Assembly: GCA_004835665.1 (NCBI GenBank)
Contig: RBKR01000001.1
Coordinates: 186,001 to 250,000 of the forward strand
Length of the DNA stretch: 64,000 nucleotides
Reading direction: 5' to 3'
Source of the DNA: Phoma sp. XZ068
Taxonomy: Eukaryota; Ascomycota; Dothideomycetes; Pleosporales; Didymellaceae
Shown: positions 1 to 10,932 of the stretch, one piece after another
Numbering within the stretch: the stretch's first letter is position 1
Layout of the letters: each line of letters starts with the position of its first letter
Program-made: the position numbers and the translations under genes
The notes under the pieces: model-generated
Seen by the model: only the letters and a program-made list of their open reading frames with translations
The model's database searches: none
What the model was told of the DNA's origin: nothing

Positions 1-625
1 GGAGCCTTTCGTCTGCATCGGAATGTGCTTCAATGCCATGTTGCTTGATTGCATCGATATAGCGTGGTTGTCGGCGCAATAAATCGCCAAGCCGGGTCGC
101 GTTCTTTCCTTTGCTATCAATTTCTGGGTGTATGGTAGAGACTAGAAAGTATAATTTGCAAACGGTCGCAGCCGCCCCGCTACCAATATCGAGCACTGTA
201 GCTATGCTGATTTGAGCTTGGCGAAGCTCATCGATATCTTGTACGAGTTTCGTTACGAATACCTGCACTAGTGCTTCGATCTTTGCAGACTTTCAAGCCA
301 TCGCTTCGATAGTTTCACGGACATGGACTGTTAATGCGGTGATGATCTCGGCCCCCGTGTCTACATTAGACATACGTCCTTCATAAGGCCGGTGTTCAGC
401 GAGCGTCCGTGACACACAGAGGTCTAACAGGAGAGAAATAAACCTGAGAAGCCTGTCATTTGGCTGATGGAGGGATATCAACCGCCTCATGGTCATTGGA
501 ACATAGAAGCGCACGTTCTGGCGATGGCAGGTGCGGCCATGGTTTACATGCCGGAGCTTCTCCATGCAGCAGGGAATTTGGAGGCGCCACTGATCCCTTG
601 ATGTAGGCTTAGTGTTGGGAGCCAT
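1..625 (-). pseudogene. Interrupted, partial gene of unknown function at the left edge
   Basis: A minus-strand frame opens with ATG at 625 and runs to a TGA at 293-295. The same frame then stays open without another stop to position 1, so the locus reads as one protein of about 200 residues interrupted once and cut by the window edge. A clean 48-nt intron candidate (375 down to 328; GTATGT donor, TTAAC branch, CAG acceptor) lies upstream, but because its length is a multiple of three it does not remove the stop. The part after the stop includes hydrophobic stretches such as VLDIGSGAAATVCKLYF. A TATATAAG motif sits 144 nt before the ATG. I do not recognise the family. It may be a recent pseudogene (CGA to TGA would explain it), contain an intron I missed, or encode a short protein of about 94 residues ending at the TGA. 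Confidence 0.35.
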
Positions 626-1979
626 AATGAAGCCGTATTGTGTGAGAACGAGTCCAAGTACTAACTGTCCTTGGGAAGAAAGTGCTTACGCGATGGATCT
701 GTGCACAATGTAGGATTAGATTGGAGGAAGTGCGTGGTGAAGTCTACCACTCAGAGCAGTATTTGGCGCTTATATACAGATTTTTAATACGCTGTGTTTG
801 GTCGTCTTCTAATATTCCGTTCTGTTGACCATGGTTTAGGGTCAACGTAGCCAATCATTTCAACGATTCACCATTCTCAACAAACAACAAAACTGTCAGT
901 TTGAAATTTTAAACTATATTTTCTCTAAAGAAGATCAACACTCCTTCTGGTAGCGCAAACATGCCATCAGTCAAATCATTGTCGCAGTTATCACGCTTTG
1001 CAAATTATGTGACATACAGTGCGACTGGAACTTCATCCTACAAGTCAGCACTACAGGTCCTTTGTCAACCCGAAGGTGTTTGTTTCCGTCGCCCAGCATT
1101 TTCCACGTTCGTAAATTACTGAATTTTAGCATTCATCTGCAAGATGCATATCTAGCTCGTCGCAGCTGTTCCAAGTCACACAAAAGCTCAACCACGGGAT
1201 GGAGCAAACGTTCTATAGAATTTGCTAAAGTCAACTTGTGCGTGAAATGCACGTTTAAACTGTTCAGTGTTCGGCCTATCGAGGCCGCACCAATTGCGAT
1301 GCCTCGTCTGTGAATACACAAATTATATTGCCCAAATAGAAACCGGCGGCTGACATAGATTCCAAGGTCTAATTCTTTCGGCGCCCTGCTCCCAGCTCTG
1401 TATGCATACGTTGTCTCGATAAAGTGGTATCTCCGCAGCAAGAGATGGTCAATCTATACAAGAATGTTCCAAATTTGGCACGGAGGCAGTACGGTACCCT
1501 ATCCTAAAGCTCCGAATAGGTCGAACATTTATGTCGCGAACTGGACGTGAAGTTCGATGGCGACAGTGAATTTGTGCCGAAAGACGGCTAGAGTGAGGAT
1601 TTCAGACTGCGAATCGATATTGACCAGTCCGCCTTTGACAAGCAGGCTGCCGTAGATGATGTCTACACCGTATATAAGACCTAGATCACATTCGATAAAT
1701 TGGATGAACATCGTGAAGTTGTGGCTATGACATGCCCGCAAGGCGTGGACGAGTGGATCAACAGGACAACGCAAAAAATTCACACAATACATCAATTGTA
1801 GAATTTAGAGGTTATCACAACATCAATCACATCTACCAATTCAAAAGAAGGGGGCAGAAGCATCTGGAATAAGTACGTGCTAAGAAAGGTGTTCAGTAGG
1901 TCTATGGATATATGAATGAATCATGAGACATAACAAATGCTTCAAAAACAAAGAAACAATGAGCATGAAATCAAATGGA
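626..1979. other. Intergenic stretch with possible minus-strand coding remnants
   Basis: No intact gene is seen. Two minus-strand open frames have protein-like composition: 1792 down to 1529 (87 codons from ATG) and 1441 down to 1133 (no ATG start). They lie in the same orientation, but stops between them prevent a simple join. They could be exons of an eroded gene or chance frames. A TATATAAG on the plus strand at about 1671 has no gene after it. Confidence 0.3.
769..776 (-). promoter_or_regulatory. TATA-like box upstream of the left-edge gene
   Basis: TATATAAG on the minus strand, 144 nt upstream of the ATG at 625. The sequence matches a TATA consensus. Its use as a promoter element is inferred only from its position. 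Confidence 0.3.
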
Positions 1980-3197
1980 CTAGGTCAATTTCTGTTCTTC
2001 ATCGAAATCGTGTGACGTGTGAGAGAGCAAGGAGTCGCATCGACGCCGCATGGGCTCTCGTGTCGCTTGTAGTAGTGACACGAAAGCTCTATCGGTTTCT
2101 CCCGAGTTCTCAACCATGCTCTCGTGCCCATTTATGCGCACTGTCGCCACTGACAATCGCTGGGTTGGTATCGGAGAAGCAATGACAATAGCTTTCTCGG
2201 CGTTCGGTTCTGGCGACATACATGTCATCTCTGTACTCGATATGGAGGCATGTATTGGCTGATCGTGCAATGAGGTTGAGCGTCTCAAGATTGGGCGCGT
2301 CGGTGTCTTCCCTTTCGATACTGGTAACGAATTTGTGCGCAGTACCTGACGGCGCGCCACTAGGAACGATGAAGGGAGATAGGTACCCCAAGACAACGGT
2401 TCCTGCCTAGAAAATTCAAAATCGGGAAACGGTTCCACAAAGACCTCATCAATAACCGGTGAGAACGAGACTCGCTTTGGTAAACGCGGCGCGCATATAC
2501 GAGGGGAAATGTTTGGTGCGTCTGGAGATCGAGGTGACTTCAAGCCTGCAGGAACTGGTGGGCTAGGCGGAGGGGTGCACGGGAACACTATTCCAAGTGC
2601 ATTGAGTTCTTGTGAAGGTCGAAGTCTGTCGCTCAGGATTGGTGATGACAGCCCTGATGCTGACCTCGTTCGTGCCTCGGGTCTGAGCGGTCGTGATGGC
2701 CCTGCAATTGATCTGCGGATGGTTGGAGATGAAGCTTGTGCGTCATGATCATCCGGATCCTCATCTCCTGCAATCTTGACATAGCCTTTATCCTTTCCTA
2801 AGCCGGGTGAAGGCCACCAGTCGAAGTACCCTCGCTTTTCTTTTCCCTCAGAACGTTTTGAACCGGTTGACCAGGTCTCGTTTGGCACTGGCAGTGGAGC
2901 AGAACCAAATGATCTCGCTGGTGGAGGCGGAAATGGCTCGTAGCTTGATTTGCCCATTGTTGGTGGAGTGTTGGGCGCCGACTGGGTCATCACCCACTCA
3001 AACGAATCAACACGCCTGTGGGAAATGGAGACTTGCGATAATTTATCGTAGGGGCTGTCAAACCCGTCGGCCAGCTCTGGAGTCATTACTGGAGTCGGTG
3101 GGGCCTGTTCGCGCGACTCGAGAACTGATAGATCTTCGTAGAGGCGGAATGCGGAAGGAAGGGACGGACTGAACGAGAACAAGGGAAGGCAAGACAT
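1980..3197 (-). CDS. Disordered fungal protein with an RVSF (PP1-docking-like) motif
   Basis: An uninterrupted 405-aa frame from an ATG at 3197. The product is rich in Ser, Pro and Arg with many SP/TP sites and has no recognisable folded catalytic domain. A KRVSFSP segment at about residues 241-247 fits the RVxF motif by which regulators dock onto protein phosphatase 1. The Ser inside the motif is followed by SP, so phosphorylation could gate binding (inference). Aromatic patches such as YFDWWP near residue 125 look like further short linear motifs. No signal peptide or membrane segment is evident: the N-terminal LPLFSFSPSLP is too short and polar. The family is not recognised. The gene is probably real because the frame is long and ordered proline/serine clusters continue across it, but a small intron cannot be excluded near 2330-2420. 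Confidence 0.6.
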   Translation of the reverse strand: MSCLPLFSFSPSLPSAFRLYEDLSVLESREQAPPTPVMTPELADGFDSPYDKLSQVSISHRRVDSFEWVMTQSAPNTPPTMGKSSYEPFPPPPARSFGSAPLPVPNETWSTGSKRSEGKEKRGYFDWWPSPGLGKDKGYVKIAGDEDPDDHDAQASSPTIRRSIAGPSRPLRPEARTRSASGLSSPILSDRLRPSQELNALGIVFPCTPPPSPPVPAGLKSPRSPDAPNISPRICAPRLPKRVSFSPVIDEVFVEPFPDFEFSRQEPLSWGTYLPSSFLVARRQVLRTNSLPVSKGKTPTRPILRRSTSLHDQPIHASISSTEMTCMSPEPNAEKAIVIASPIPTQRLSVATVRINGHESMVENSGETDRAFVSLLQATREPMRRRCDSLLSHTSHDFDEEQKLT

Positions 3198-4227
3198 CCT
3201 TCAGGCATTCAAGAAGCGTTGCAGCCAGATCAGTTGGTGTTTCGGGTTAGATAGATGCTCAGTGGATATGGAATTTGTCCAAAGTTCGAGACGTGGGCTT
3301 ATGAAATTTATGTTGCAAGGTTTCTCGCCCATGTTTAAAGAAAGTCAGACACAATACCGTACTCCGCAAGCCGCGTTCTTGAAACACCAACACAGCCATG
3401 TGTACCGGTCCCAATCCTCAAAGTTAGCCCATGGCAGTCCATAGCAACTTCTATGTCTGCTGATATGGACTTTAGGGATCGAGTAGGGCAGAACGCATGC
3501 TGGTCATCCCTCTATGTCATTGCCGAAGTCCGCGCGCTAAAGTCTGATTGGATGTGCCCCAGGCTCAGCTCGGTGTTGAGAGCATGGGCTTGCACAGGCG
3601 ATTGACGCAAAGCTGCAAGGTGGCAACAGAAGACGGAGTGTCAAATGCGATGTAGCACGGCAACGATATCGTTGATTATGGCAGTGCAAATGGGGCAGAG
3701 ATACGAAGGTTCCGAAAGTGAGCAGGGCGGCTAAGCGAAAGGGCTTTGTCAGCACGCACGTGCAAACCTATCCATCTCGAAATATAAACAGCTCAGTAAC
3801 ATCATAAGCTACTAAGTAAGTCTTTTCGTTTCTTCAGAGTTAGATCTATACCGAGCGCCAAGAATCGCGATCCGGGACCACGATGTAATTAAATCAGTTC
3901 GTTCTAGGCGGGTGAGACACTTGCACATGCAGCCCGCCCCTTGTCCAGATGTGCACTGACTCGAACACCATCAAAAGGGCGCAGAACGATCCTCGAGGAC
4001 GTATAAAGCCCGAACCAAGCTAATTTAAGCTGCCGGTGAGGCACGCAAGCTCTTTGTAACGGATCTACCAACGAAACAGACAGAGTCAGGGCTCACCAAC
4101 GTCCCCACTTCTAGCTGAGAAACAGAGGTTTGACAACCAAAAGCCCAATTTCTCACTACCACCAAACATCCATAGTCTTTGAGTGCACAGAAAATCCAAA
4201 CATCTCAACTCAATATTCTCAAATAAC
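3198..4227. other. Intergenic region between two divergent genes
   Basis: About 1 kb separates the minus-strand gene ending upstream at 3197 from the GNAT gene. Open frames here are short and lack coding character. The last 150 bp before 4228 is AC/CT-rich, as is typical of fungal 5' leaders. Nothing else is seen. Confidence 0.4.
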
Positions 4228-4965
4228 ATGGCCACCAAACCCAACCACCAGCTGATACCCGACCCCTTACGTCCTTTCGATACAACTCGCCTCGCCATCC
4301 GCGCTGTCCGCCAACCAGAAGACCTTCCGCTCTACCTCGCAATAGGAAACGACCAAGATGGCTTCATGAACAGCAACTTTACAAATACACATCTCCCTTC
4401 GCCCGCAGACGCAACCAAATTCATGAAAAGCGTCGCCGAAGACTCGCTCCTCGGTGCAACAATCTGGCTCAAACCCACTGCCACATTGGACGAAGGTTCA
4501 GAAATGCGCGAAAATGACACTCCATCCGGAGACCTCAAGAACGAATGGGGCACCGCGATTGGCGAGATCCATCTGAGTAGACTTTCGCCCGGCGCAGCGC
4601 ACCACCGCTGGACGGAGATCGGTATCGATATTCTGCCGGCTTTCCAGGGTAGGGGTTATGGGCGCGAAGCGATTGAGTGGGCGTTGGACTATGCCTTTCG
4701 TCGTGCGGGTTTGCATAGGGTGCGCATCCGGGCATTTGGGTGGAATACTGGGGCGCTGAGACTATATGAGAAGATAGGGTTTAAGGTGGAGGGGAGGGAG
4801 CGGGAAGCGCTTTGGCATGAGGGGAGGTGGTGGGATGGGTACGAGTTTGGGATGTTGGAGGGTGAGTGGTGGGGGATGCAAAGAGAGAGGGAAGGGAAGG
4901 TGGATAGTCAAGAGGAGCGGCGGAGAACAAGTCGAGCTATACAAATTGACTCTTACAAGAAGTAA
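4228..4965 (+). CDS. GNAT family N-acetyltransferase (RimJ/RimL-like)
   Basis: A 245-aa protein with a GNAT fold of the ribosomal-protein-alanine acetyltransferase type (GNAT_3). The beta1 strand region reads DTTRLAIRAVR, and the acetyl-CoA pyrophosphate-binding signature QGRGYG lies at about residues 140-145, preceded by EIGIDILPAF and followed by EAIEWALDYAF. The motif B-like segment NTGALRLYEKIGFKVEGR ends the fold. I start at 4228 because ATGGCC follows AAATAAC, a good fungal context; the open frame upstream to 4183 begins at a GTG. The substrate cannot be read from sequence: fungal members of this branch often act on small molecules or protein N-termini. It is probably cytosolic, with no signal peptide. 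The gene is convergent with the GH2 gene, 84 bp apart. Confidence 0.85.
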   Translation: MATKPNHQLIPDPLRPFDTTRLAIRAVRQPEDLPLYLAIGNDQDGFMNSNFTNTHLPSPADATKFMKSVAEDSLLGATIWLKPTATLDEGSEMRENDTPSGDLKNEWGTAIGEIHLSRLSPGAAHHRWTEIGIDILPAFQGRGYGREAIEWALDYAFRRAGLHRVRIRAFGWNTGALRLYEKIGFKVEGREREALWHEGRWWDGYEFGMLEGEWWGMQREREGKVDSQEERRRTSRAIQIDSYKK

Positions 4966-5049
4966 TTGGTTATCAGTTTAAGAATTGTAAGACTCGGAGA
5001 CGCTACACTACACTACACTCGTAAGAGCAAAATAAACTCGTCCACACCG

Positions 5050-7183
5050 TTATGGGAAGACGTCTTGCAGTGCTGCCATGCCGCTATCCCTTCCTGTGAT
5101 CGCCACCGAGCTGTTTCCTCGCTTTGCAGCAGCATCGTACAACGACTGGATCGTGCTACTCCAGAGCTGCTTATCCATACGGTTAATCCTTCGGTCATAT
5201 GATAGCAAGCCATTAACTTCTCCTTCCACATCGGTGGTCTGTGTCCAGACACCGCCAGAGCAAGCGTACTGCTCGATCTGTTCGCGAAGTTGTACAATAT
5301 TCTGAATGCATCGATAGTTCCAAGCCTCCGTTGTGTTTGTCAGCTCGTAAGCTGTCTGTCTAGCCAAATCATCGAACCATGCATGCTCGAAGGGTAGCTG
5401 CTGGCCAACTCCACCGAACTCGCCTTGCAGGCCGATACGAGTGGGATCGTAGGCGGAGTTGTAGCCGGATGGACCGGAACCTTGCACCGACCAGAATGGC
5501 GAACCACACTGTGGTGTCGAATAGTGATGGTTATCATCAAAGTCTCCAGCAGTGTGGTCCGTCCAGCCACTCACTGCGTTGACAAGACGTGTAGGGTCGA
5601 GAGAGCGTACAAGATTTGTCAGCTCAAATTCGGGCCATGGCTGGCTTGCATCTGTTGCTTGGCCCCACTCTTCGTTGTATATGGTCCATGCGAAGATACT
5701 TGTGTAGCTCTTGAGCTGCTCAACCAGTAAGCCGAGTTGCCTGTTGAACTCTCGCTGCGCATCTGGACCTTCCAGTCGGATTGTACCGCATCCATTGTTC
5801 GGATCAGGCAGATCAGGACGAAGGGATGGCATGTCTTGAATAATGAGGAGACCAAGCTCATCGGCGGCCTTGTAATACAATGCAGGTTCAACTTTAATGT
5901 GCTTGCGGACCGCATTGAAGCCAACCTCCTTAAGCTTCTCCAGGTCATAGCGCATGGCTTCCACGGTTGGTGGCGTGTAGATGCCATCGGGCCAGAATCC
6001 CTGGTCTAATGGGCTCCAAAAGAACTCGAATTCTCCGTTGAGAAGTGGCCGTTGAATGCCATCAATGACACCGCGCGAGATGGTCCTGAAACCGGTGTAA
6101 CTAGATATTGAGTCGCTACCTAATTTTATAGTGATGTTGTAGAGCGTTGGCGTCTTGGGAGTCCAGAGATCCGGAGAATTAACCTTGAAGATAAACGGAC
6201 TGCCACTGTTTCCTGTTGCGCTAGCTTTAACTGCCTCAGAGCCCAGTTCGTGAACAATGATCTCGTACGGACTCGAGCTGTTCGCACTGCTGTGCACCGT
6301 GACATTCACTTTCAGCTGTTAGCAGTTGGCCGTCTATCATTCTAGATGTGATCATACCATTGCCATCTGCACCAGCAGCCAAATCCAATTTCGTGATGTA
6401 CTCGCTAGGTGTCGACTCTAGCCATACTGTCTGCCAGATTCCAGTACAAGGCGTGTACCAGATCATACCCCCACGAGTTAGGGTTTGCTTTCCAATCGGT
6501 ATCTGGTATCTGTCCGTATCTGTGGGATCAAAAGCATGCACCAGCCTAAGCGTTTTCCGTCAGTTTATGCAGATACACAGCTTTGCAGTCCACTCACAAC
6601 TCGTTTGTGCCATTTTTCGAGAGATAGTCGGTCACATCGAAGGTGAACTCGAAATATCCGCCCCTGTGAAAACCCACTTCTTTGCCATTGACGAAGACTG
6701 TAGCTTCGTAGTCAACAGCACCAAAATTGATCAACACACGGTTTCCAGCGGGCCAGTCAGATGGAACGTCGAAAGACGTCTGGAACCAGCTGTATAGATG
6801 TCCCCTTTCCATGATACCTGAGAACGATCAGAACTGATTCCCGGCACAACAAAATTAGGGGACATACCAGACAAAGCACTCTCGAGACAGGACGGAACCA
6901 ACACTGCACGCTCGAGCGTCTGCCCCACAGGCGGGGCATTGACCTGACCAGCTGTCACGTTTCTCCAGCGCCAGACACCGTTGAGGTTCTTCCATTGCGA
7001 GCGCTGAACCCTTGGGCGGGGATGCTCAGGCCATGGGTTAGTGCCAACTTCTGCGGTCCAAGGTGTGTCTAGTGGTCCTGTCTGCAACTTGTACCCAGTA
7101 TCGTTGGCAACGCGTGGTAAGATGAAACTTGAAGCGAATGAGGCCGAAGCCAATAGGGTTGAGAACGCTCCTAGAAGTCGCAT
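5050..7183 (-). CDS. Secreted glycoside hydrolase family 2 (beta-galactosidase/glucuronidase-like)
   Basis: Four exons, complement(7183-6868, 6817-6598, 6545-6358, 6308-5050), join through introns of 50, 52 and 49 nt to give 660 aa. All have GT-AG ends, and the third carries a perfect TGCTAAC branch site. The N-terminus (MRLLGAFSTLLASASFASS) is a likely signal peptide. Next come the sugar-binding jelly-roll domain (about 60-220, with NGVWRWRN and a GHLYSWFQTSF patch), an immunoglobulin-like domain and the TIM barrel. The likely acid/base is the first Glu of YNEEWG (about residue 454) and the likely nucleophile the Glu of LQGEFGG (about 538). Family 2 enzymes release beta-linked galactose, glucuronic acid or mannose from the non-reducing end; the exact substrate is not visible. 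The product should be extracellular and involved in plant or fungal polysaccharide turnover. Confidence 0.88.
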
Positions 7184-8868
7184 TTTTATTATTAAGATAT
7201 TTGCAACGTTGAACTAAGACAGGTGCTTCCCAGTGTCCAAGTGGGATGAGGAGACTTCTTCCAAGTATTTAAGGTATTTGGCCTGCATGCTTAATGACAA
7301 CATCAAGCCCCTGGTACCTGTCGTGGGTGCATGCCGCCTTCTTGGCCTGGGGTCTAGCGGCGGGATCGAGAGGGGTGGCTGCACGCCTTTGCCGATCCCC
7401 AAGACACGACTTGATGAAATTCGAAGGTTTTTCTACTCGTCAAGACATGTTTGTACTCAGATGGGTATATCCGCTGACGCCTCGCACGCGACGTTCTTGC
7501 AGAGGTCGCGCAGGAACCCGGTATGGGCAGCAGCAGCCATGATCAGGCGCAATCTGCAAGGCTGGGCAACATTCCCATTTGACGCCCCCATCTGACTACA
7601 GTTTTCCGTATGCACGAACGTTGTTACACAACGATCCCACCCTCGTCAGTAGTCCTCGGACCTTCCAGTGCAGCCCTGATCAGCCGCCTGGCTAGCGAGG
7701 GGCTCGCCCTGTTTGTTCGAGATGCTTGAATGTGGAAGTTGAAATCAGAAGCCGGCTGCAGCGAACTTCGAAGTCGCAAATGCATCGAGGTACCTCTGCA
7801 AACCCGGAACGAAGAGCGATGCAAGGTGTACTGCCGCCTCCCTTCGTCTACGAACGCTGCCTCTATGAACGCTCTTGTCAACAACATCTCTCCTTTCGCC
7901 CCTACTCAAGTAGCGCAATAACATTGGCGGTGCATACAGAAACGCATGAGGTCAGATGAGCGCGCCGAATGAGCTGCGGGCCTGCAAGCTAAGTCGCTGA
8001 TCGCGCTGTGTTGCGGAGTTTTGAGGCTCCCCGCACCGCACGCGCCGGCCCAACGCTCATTGCGCCAGACATCCCCGCAGGCGTTCAGACCGCGTGAGAA
8101 GCGCAGATGCAGTACATCGCCACTGCATGGCGTGATGAGTCATGGTATGTTTTGCAGGCTGTCGTTGATGTTGCACGTCTTCACTATTCCATGGTGTGAC
8201 GAGTGCGCTGGCGTTGAAAATCTTGGAGAGCATGTTGCCGAACGACTTCAACAGCAAGGACTTGCAGTAACCGGAAAGCGCTTACGCGATCGGCCGCGGC
8301 TTCTTCGGTGAAGTTTAGCCCAGAGATACCCCGCATGTTGAACAAGCATGCACTTATCGTCACTATCTGTACCAAGATTCGGCGGCACAACAACAGAGCA
8401 CCTTCTTGATCGGGCGATAAGCTTCCTGCATGTGGAAGGACGACAATGAAGTGATGTTTTAATATCCTTGCATTGCTCGCTATATAGCAGGCTTTCTCTG
8501 CGCCAAGTTCGTGCTATCGCACATACCTATGAGCAGGTCCGTTGGGTATATAGTTGATCGCTTCCCTCGTGCTCTGTTCCACCTGTCCTTCGCCCAAGAG
8601 CATTTCTGCTACACCTTGACATGCCAATCTTACTAACGCTGATTGCCAAGCCTGTTGCCCGGCTCGATAGCCTGTCTATGCAGCTGCCCGTCAGGCATGG
8701 CACTCATGTGGCGTGACATTGGCAGCCGGGGTCGATGCTCCTGTTGCAACAGTGGCAGCCTAAATTCTCATCTCGCGGTCCTTCAAGGATCAAACGCTAA
8801 GTGGTGGCAGCGGGTGGCTTACCACATCAGTCAATGCTGGCGGCCCTGAAATCGGTCCAAACAGAAGC
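7184..8868. other. Intergenic region, no gene seen
   Basis: About 1.7 kb upstream of the GH2 gene and downstream of the kinase-like gene. It holds only short overlapping open frames on both strands with no recognisable protein. A TTAAATA element on the minus strand near 7266-7275, about 85 nt before the GH2 start, could serve as its TATA box. Confidence 0.4.
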
Positions 8869-10932
8869 TCAAGGCATTCGGAAGAACGGTCCTTTCCACG
8901 GCTTCTTCTGAATTGATGAGCTAGGTCTTGATGGACTCGATGGTCGGTCCGCAAAACGAGGAGAAGTCGGGGTCCTTACTGCCGTCGGTGAGGCTGGGGG
9001 ACTGACTAATGGAGGGAGCCGGGGCGTTGGATTGTACGAGGTGGGCAGTGGAGGCTCGATTGTGTTTATCGAAGCACTATCATCTTCTGAAATCCCAGCA
9101 AGAGTCATGCGGTCGGAATAGGAGTTGACGATTGAGTTCACACGGGTCATGGAGGACGTGGATAGTCGAATGGTATCTGCATCTGATCCTGAGCTTATTG
9201 TCGACATTGTTCGCAGCGATGCCACACTGGACGCTCGATCTGAACCGGAGGTGGATGAGCCAGCATGCCCAAAATCGTGCTTGTGCGCGCCACAGTGGAT
9301 ATCCGGAATGGTGGTGTGAGTGGTAAGGATCTCAAGCAGCTTGTCGCGGACGCTTCGAGCGTTCGGTCGGGCATTCGGCGTCGTGCTCAGCATACTTCGC
9401 ACCAGCGTCAGAATATGTGGGATGGCGCGAAATGCATCATCATCGTGTTCGCACGACGCTTTCTCGAGCACAGTCATCCAGCTCTCGACTTTGTCCAGGT
9501 TGACGTGGTAAGATGAGTCTGTACGGCTGCTCTTACCGCCAGTATTGTTCTTTTGCTTCGACGAGCGATGTTTGACGAATTCATGGGGCTTCTTTTTAAG
9601 CATGAAACTGATAATCTCCAAGTAAACGCAGCCGAGTGAGAAGATGTCCGCCTTCTCAGTTTCGTGTACCCTCGATCGTGGTTTAGGTTTTGGCTTCGTC
9701 TTCCGGAATCCAAAGTTGAACCCACTGAAGTCATTTGTGGGAGCTTTGGAGAGCTTCTTCCCAAAAGACCCGCTGGTGTTGGACGATCCGGATGAGCTCT
9801 TGCTCGTGATAGAGGTGTGTCGGGTAGTTGCTACGATAGGAGATGGTGCTGGAGCGCTTGGATCGAAAGATCCAGGGACTGCCTGCGTCTCTGGTGCGCT
9901 ATAGATGTATGCGTCCGCTGCATCCGGTCTCTTGTCTCTCTGGAACGTTTCAAGGCTGCCAATGTCACTAAACGCGATTGCATTGCTGTCATCGATGACA
10001 ATATTAGACGGCCGTATCGCGGAGTGGCAGAATCCATTTTGGTGCAGTGTCGCGATAGCATCTACCAAGCAGTGCATCCAATTCAGGACGAGCCATCGCC
10101 TCTCAAGTTTGGGTAGTTTTTTGTACTGTGCTGGATCTCGATGGTCGATAAAGGTTCGAAGGGTGTGCTGTCCGACAAAATTTGTCACCACATAGCCGGC
10201 CCCTTTCGCCGTGTACGAAGCCCAAACAGGAGCAATGTGTTCATGCTCGACCATGCGAGCGCTTTCTACGTCCATGACGAAAGTCGATTCGAATGCGGTC
10301 GGTGACTCGACATTGCCCAATGCAAACTTTCTCCGCACATAAACTTCCTTGGGTCTTTTGGGAAGGTGCACACGCGACCAGTTCTGGAGGCTAGCTGCAG
10401 GTGGTAGACCCATGACGTACTCCAAGGGAACCTCTTCATTCGGCGCATAATCTATGTGTACGCCGTTCTGAAGCTCTCTGAGTAGGAACGTAAACTGTGT
10501 AGAGTAGAAGCGGGCACTAGCATGTTCGTCGCGTCTGTTGGAAAGAGCTAGCTGCTCAATGTCGTCCATCTCAAGCGGCAGGTCATCATCGTCCCATGAT
10601 CGATCAACCACAGCGAATATGCCATCTGCTTCACCAATCTCGGCCAAGACGAGGAACAACCGCCGGGCTTTCTCCAAAATCCATTCAATGTAGGTATCGT
10701 CTGAGAGATCGCCGAAGCCCACGGGTTGTGTCAATCGTTCCCTTTCCCGAGGTTGTAATCGCGATGTCACGAACTCTTGTGTGACCTTCTCGTTTATCCT
10801 TTCGTCCGTCCACCAGATCTGTTGAAGCGCAGCATGGGGTGTGACAAGTGAATGGCCTGCATAGCCATATATCATTGCATTTAATGCTACAGTCTGGTCA
10901 TTGACCACGTTCGTTAGCGTCCTCGCACTCAT
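8869..10932 (-). CDS. Protein kinase-fold protein, probable pseudokinase
   Basis: A single-exon 687-aa protein. Residues 1-185 form an acidic helical leader conserved-looking but unassigned. A kinase-like domain spans about 190-540, with N-lobe strands (VYVRRKFALG), helix C-like VESARMVEHEHI, hinge VVTNFVGQHTLRTFI, a degenerate catalytic loop and the APE-like SAPETQ at about 345. The HRDxKxxN motif reads HSAIRPSN (303-310), so the catalytic Asp is replaced by Ala, and the DFG motif reads DIG (323-325). An insertion rich in Ser and Lys (360-420) splits the activation region from the F-helix area (EKADIFSLGCVYLEI). The C-terminal 140 residues are Ser/Pro-rich and disordered. Missing the catalytic base, it probably scaffolds or regulates rather than phosphorylates (inference). 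No intron is needed, and the ATG at 10932 is the natural start. Confidence 0.82.
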   Translation of the reverse strand: MSARTLTNVVNDQTVALNAMIYGYAGHSLVTPHAALQQIWWTDERINEKVTQEFVTSRLQPRERERLTQPVGFGDLSDDTYIEWILEKARRLFLVLAEIGEADGIFAVVDRSWDDDDLPLEMDDIEQLALSNRRDEHASARFYSTQFTFLLRELQNGVHIDYAPNEEVPLEYVMGLPPAASLQNWSRVHLPKRPKEVYVRRKFALGNVESPTAFESTFVMDVESARMVEHEHIAPVWASYTAKGAGYVVTNFVGQHTLRTFIDHRDPAQYKKLPKLERRWLVLNWMHCLVDAIATLHQNGFCHSAIRPSNIVIDDSNAIAFSDIGSLETFQRDKRPDAADAYIYSAPETQAVPGSFDPSAPAPSPIVATTRHTSITSKSSSGSSNTSGSFGKKLSKAPTNDFSGFNFGFRKTKPKPKPRSRVHETEKADIFSLGCVYLEIISFMLKKKPHEFVKHRSSKQKNNTGGKSSRTDSSYHVNLDKVESWMTVLEKASCEHDDDAFRAIPHILTLVRSMLSTTPNARPNARSVRDKLLEILTTHTTIPDIHCGAHKHDFGHAGSSTSGSDRASSVASLRTMSTISSGSDADTIRLSTSSMTRVNSIVNSYSDRMTLAGISEDDSASINTIEPPLPTSYNPTPRLPPLVSPPASPTAVRTPTSPRFADRPSSPSRPSSSIQKKPWKGPFFRMP

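Noticed and set aside
7233..8311. Several overlapping plus-strand frames of 80-120 codons
   Set aside because: Mutually overlapping, no motifs, and interrupted by frames on the other strand.
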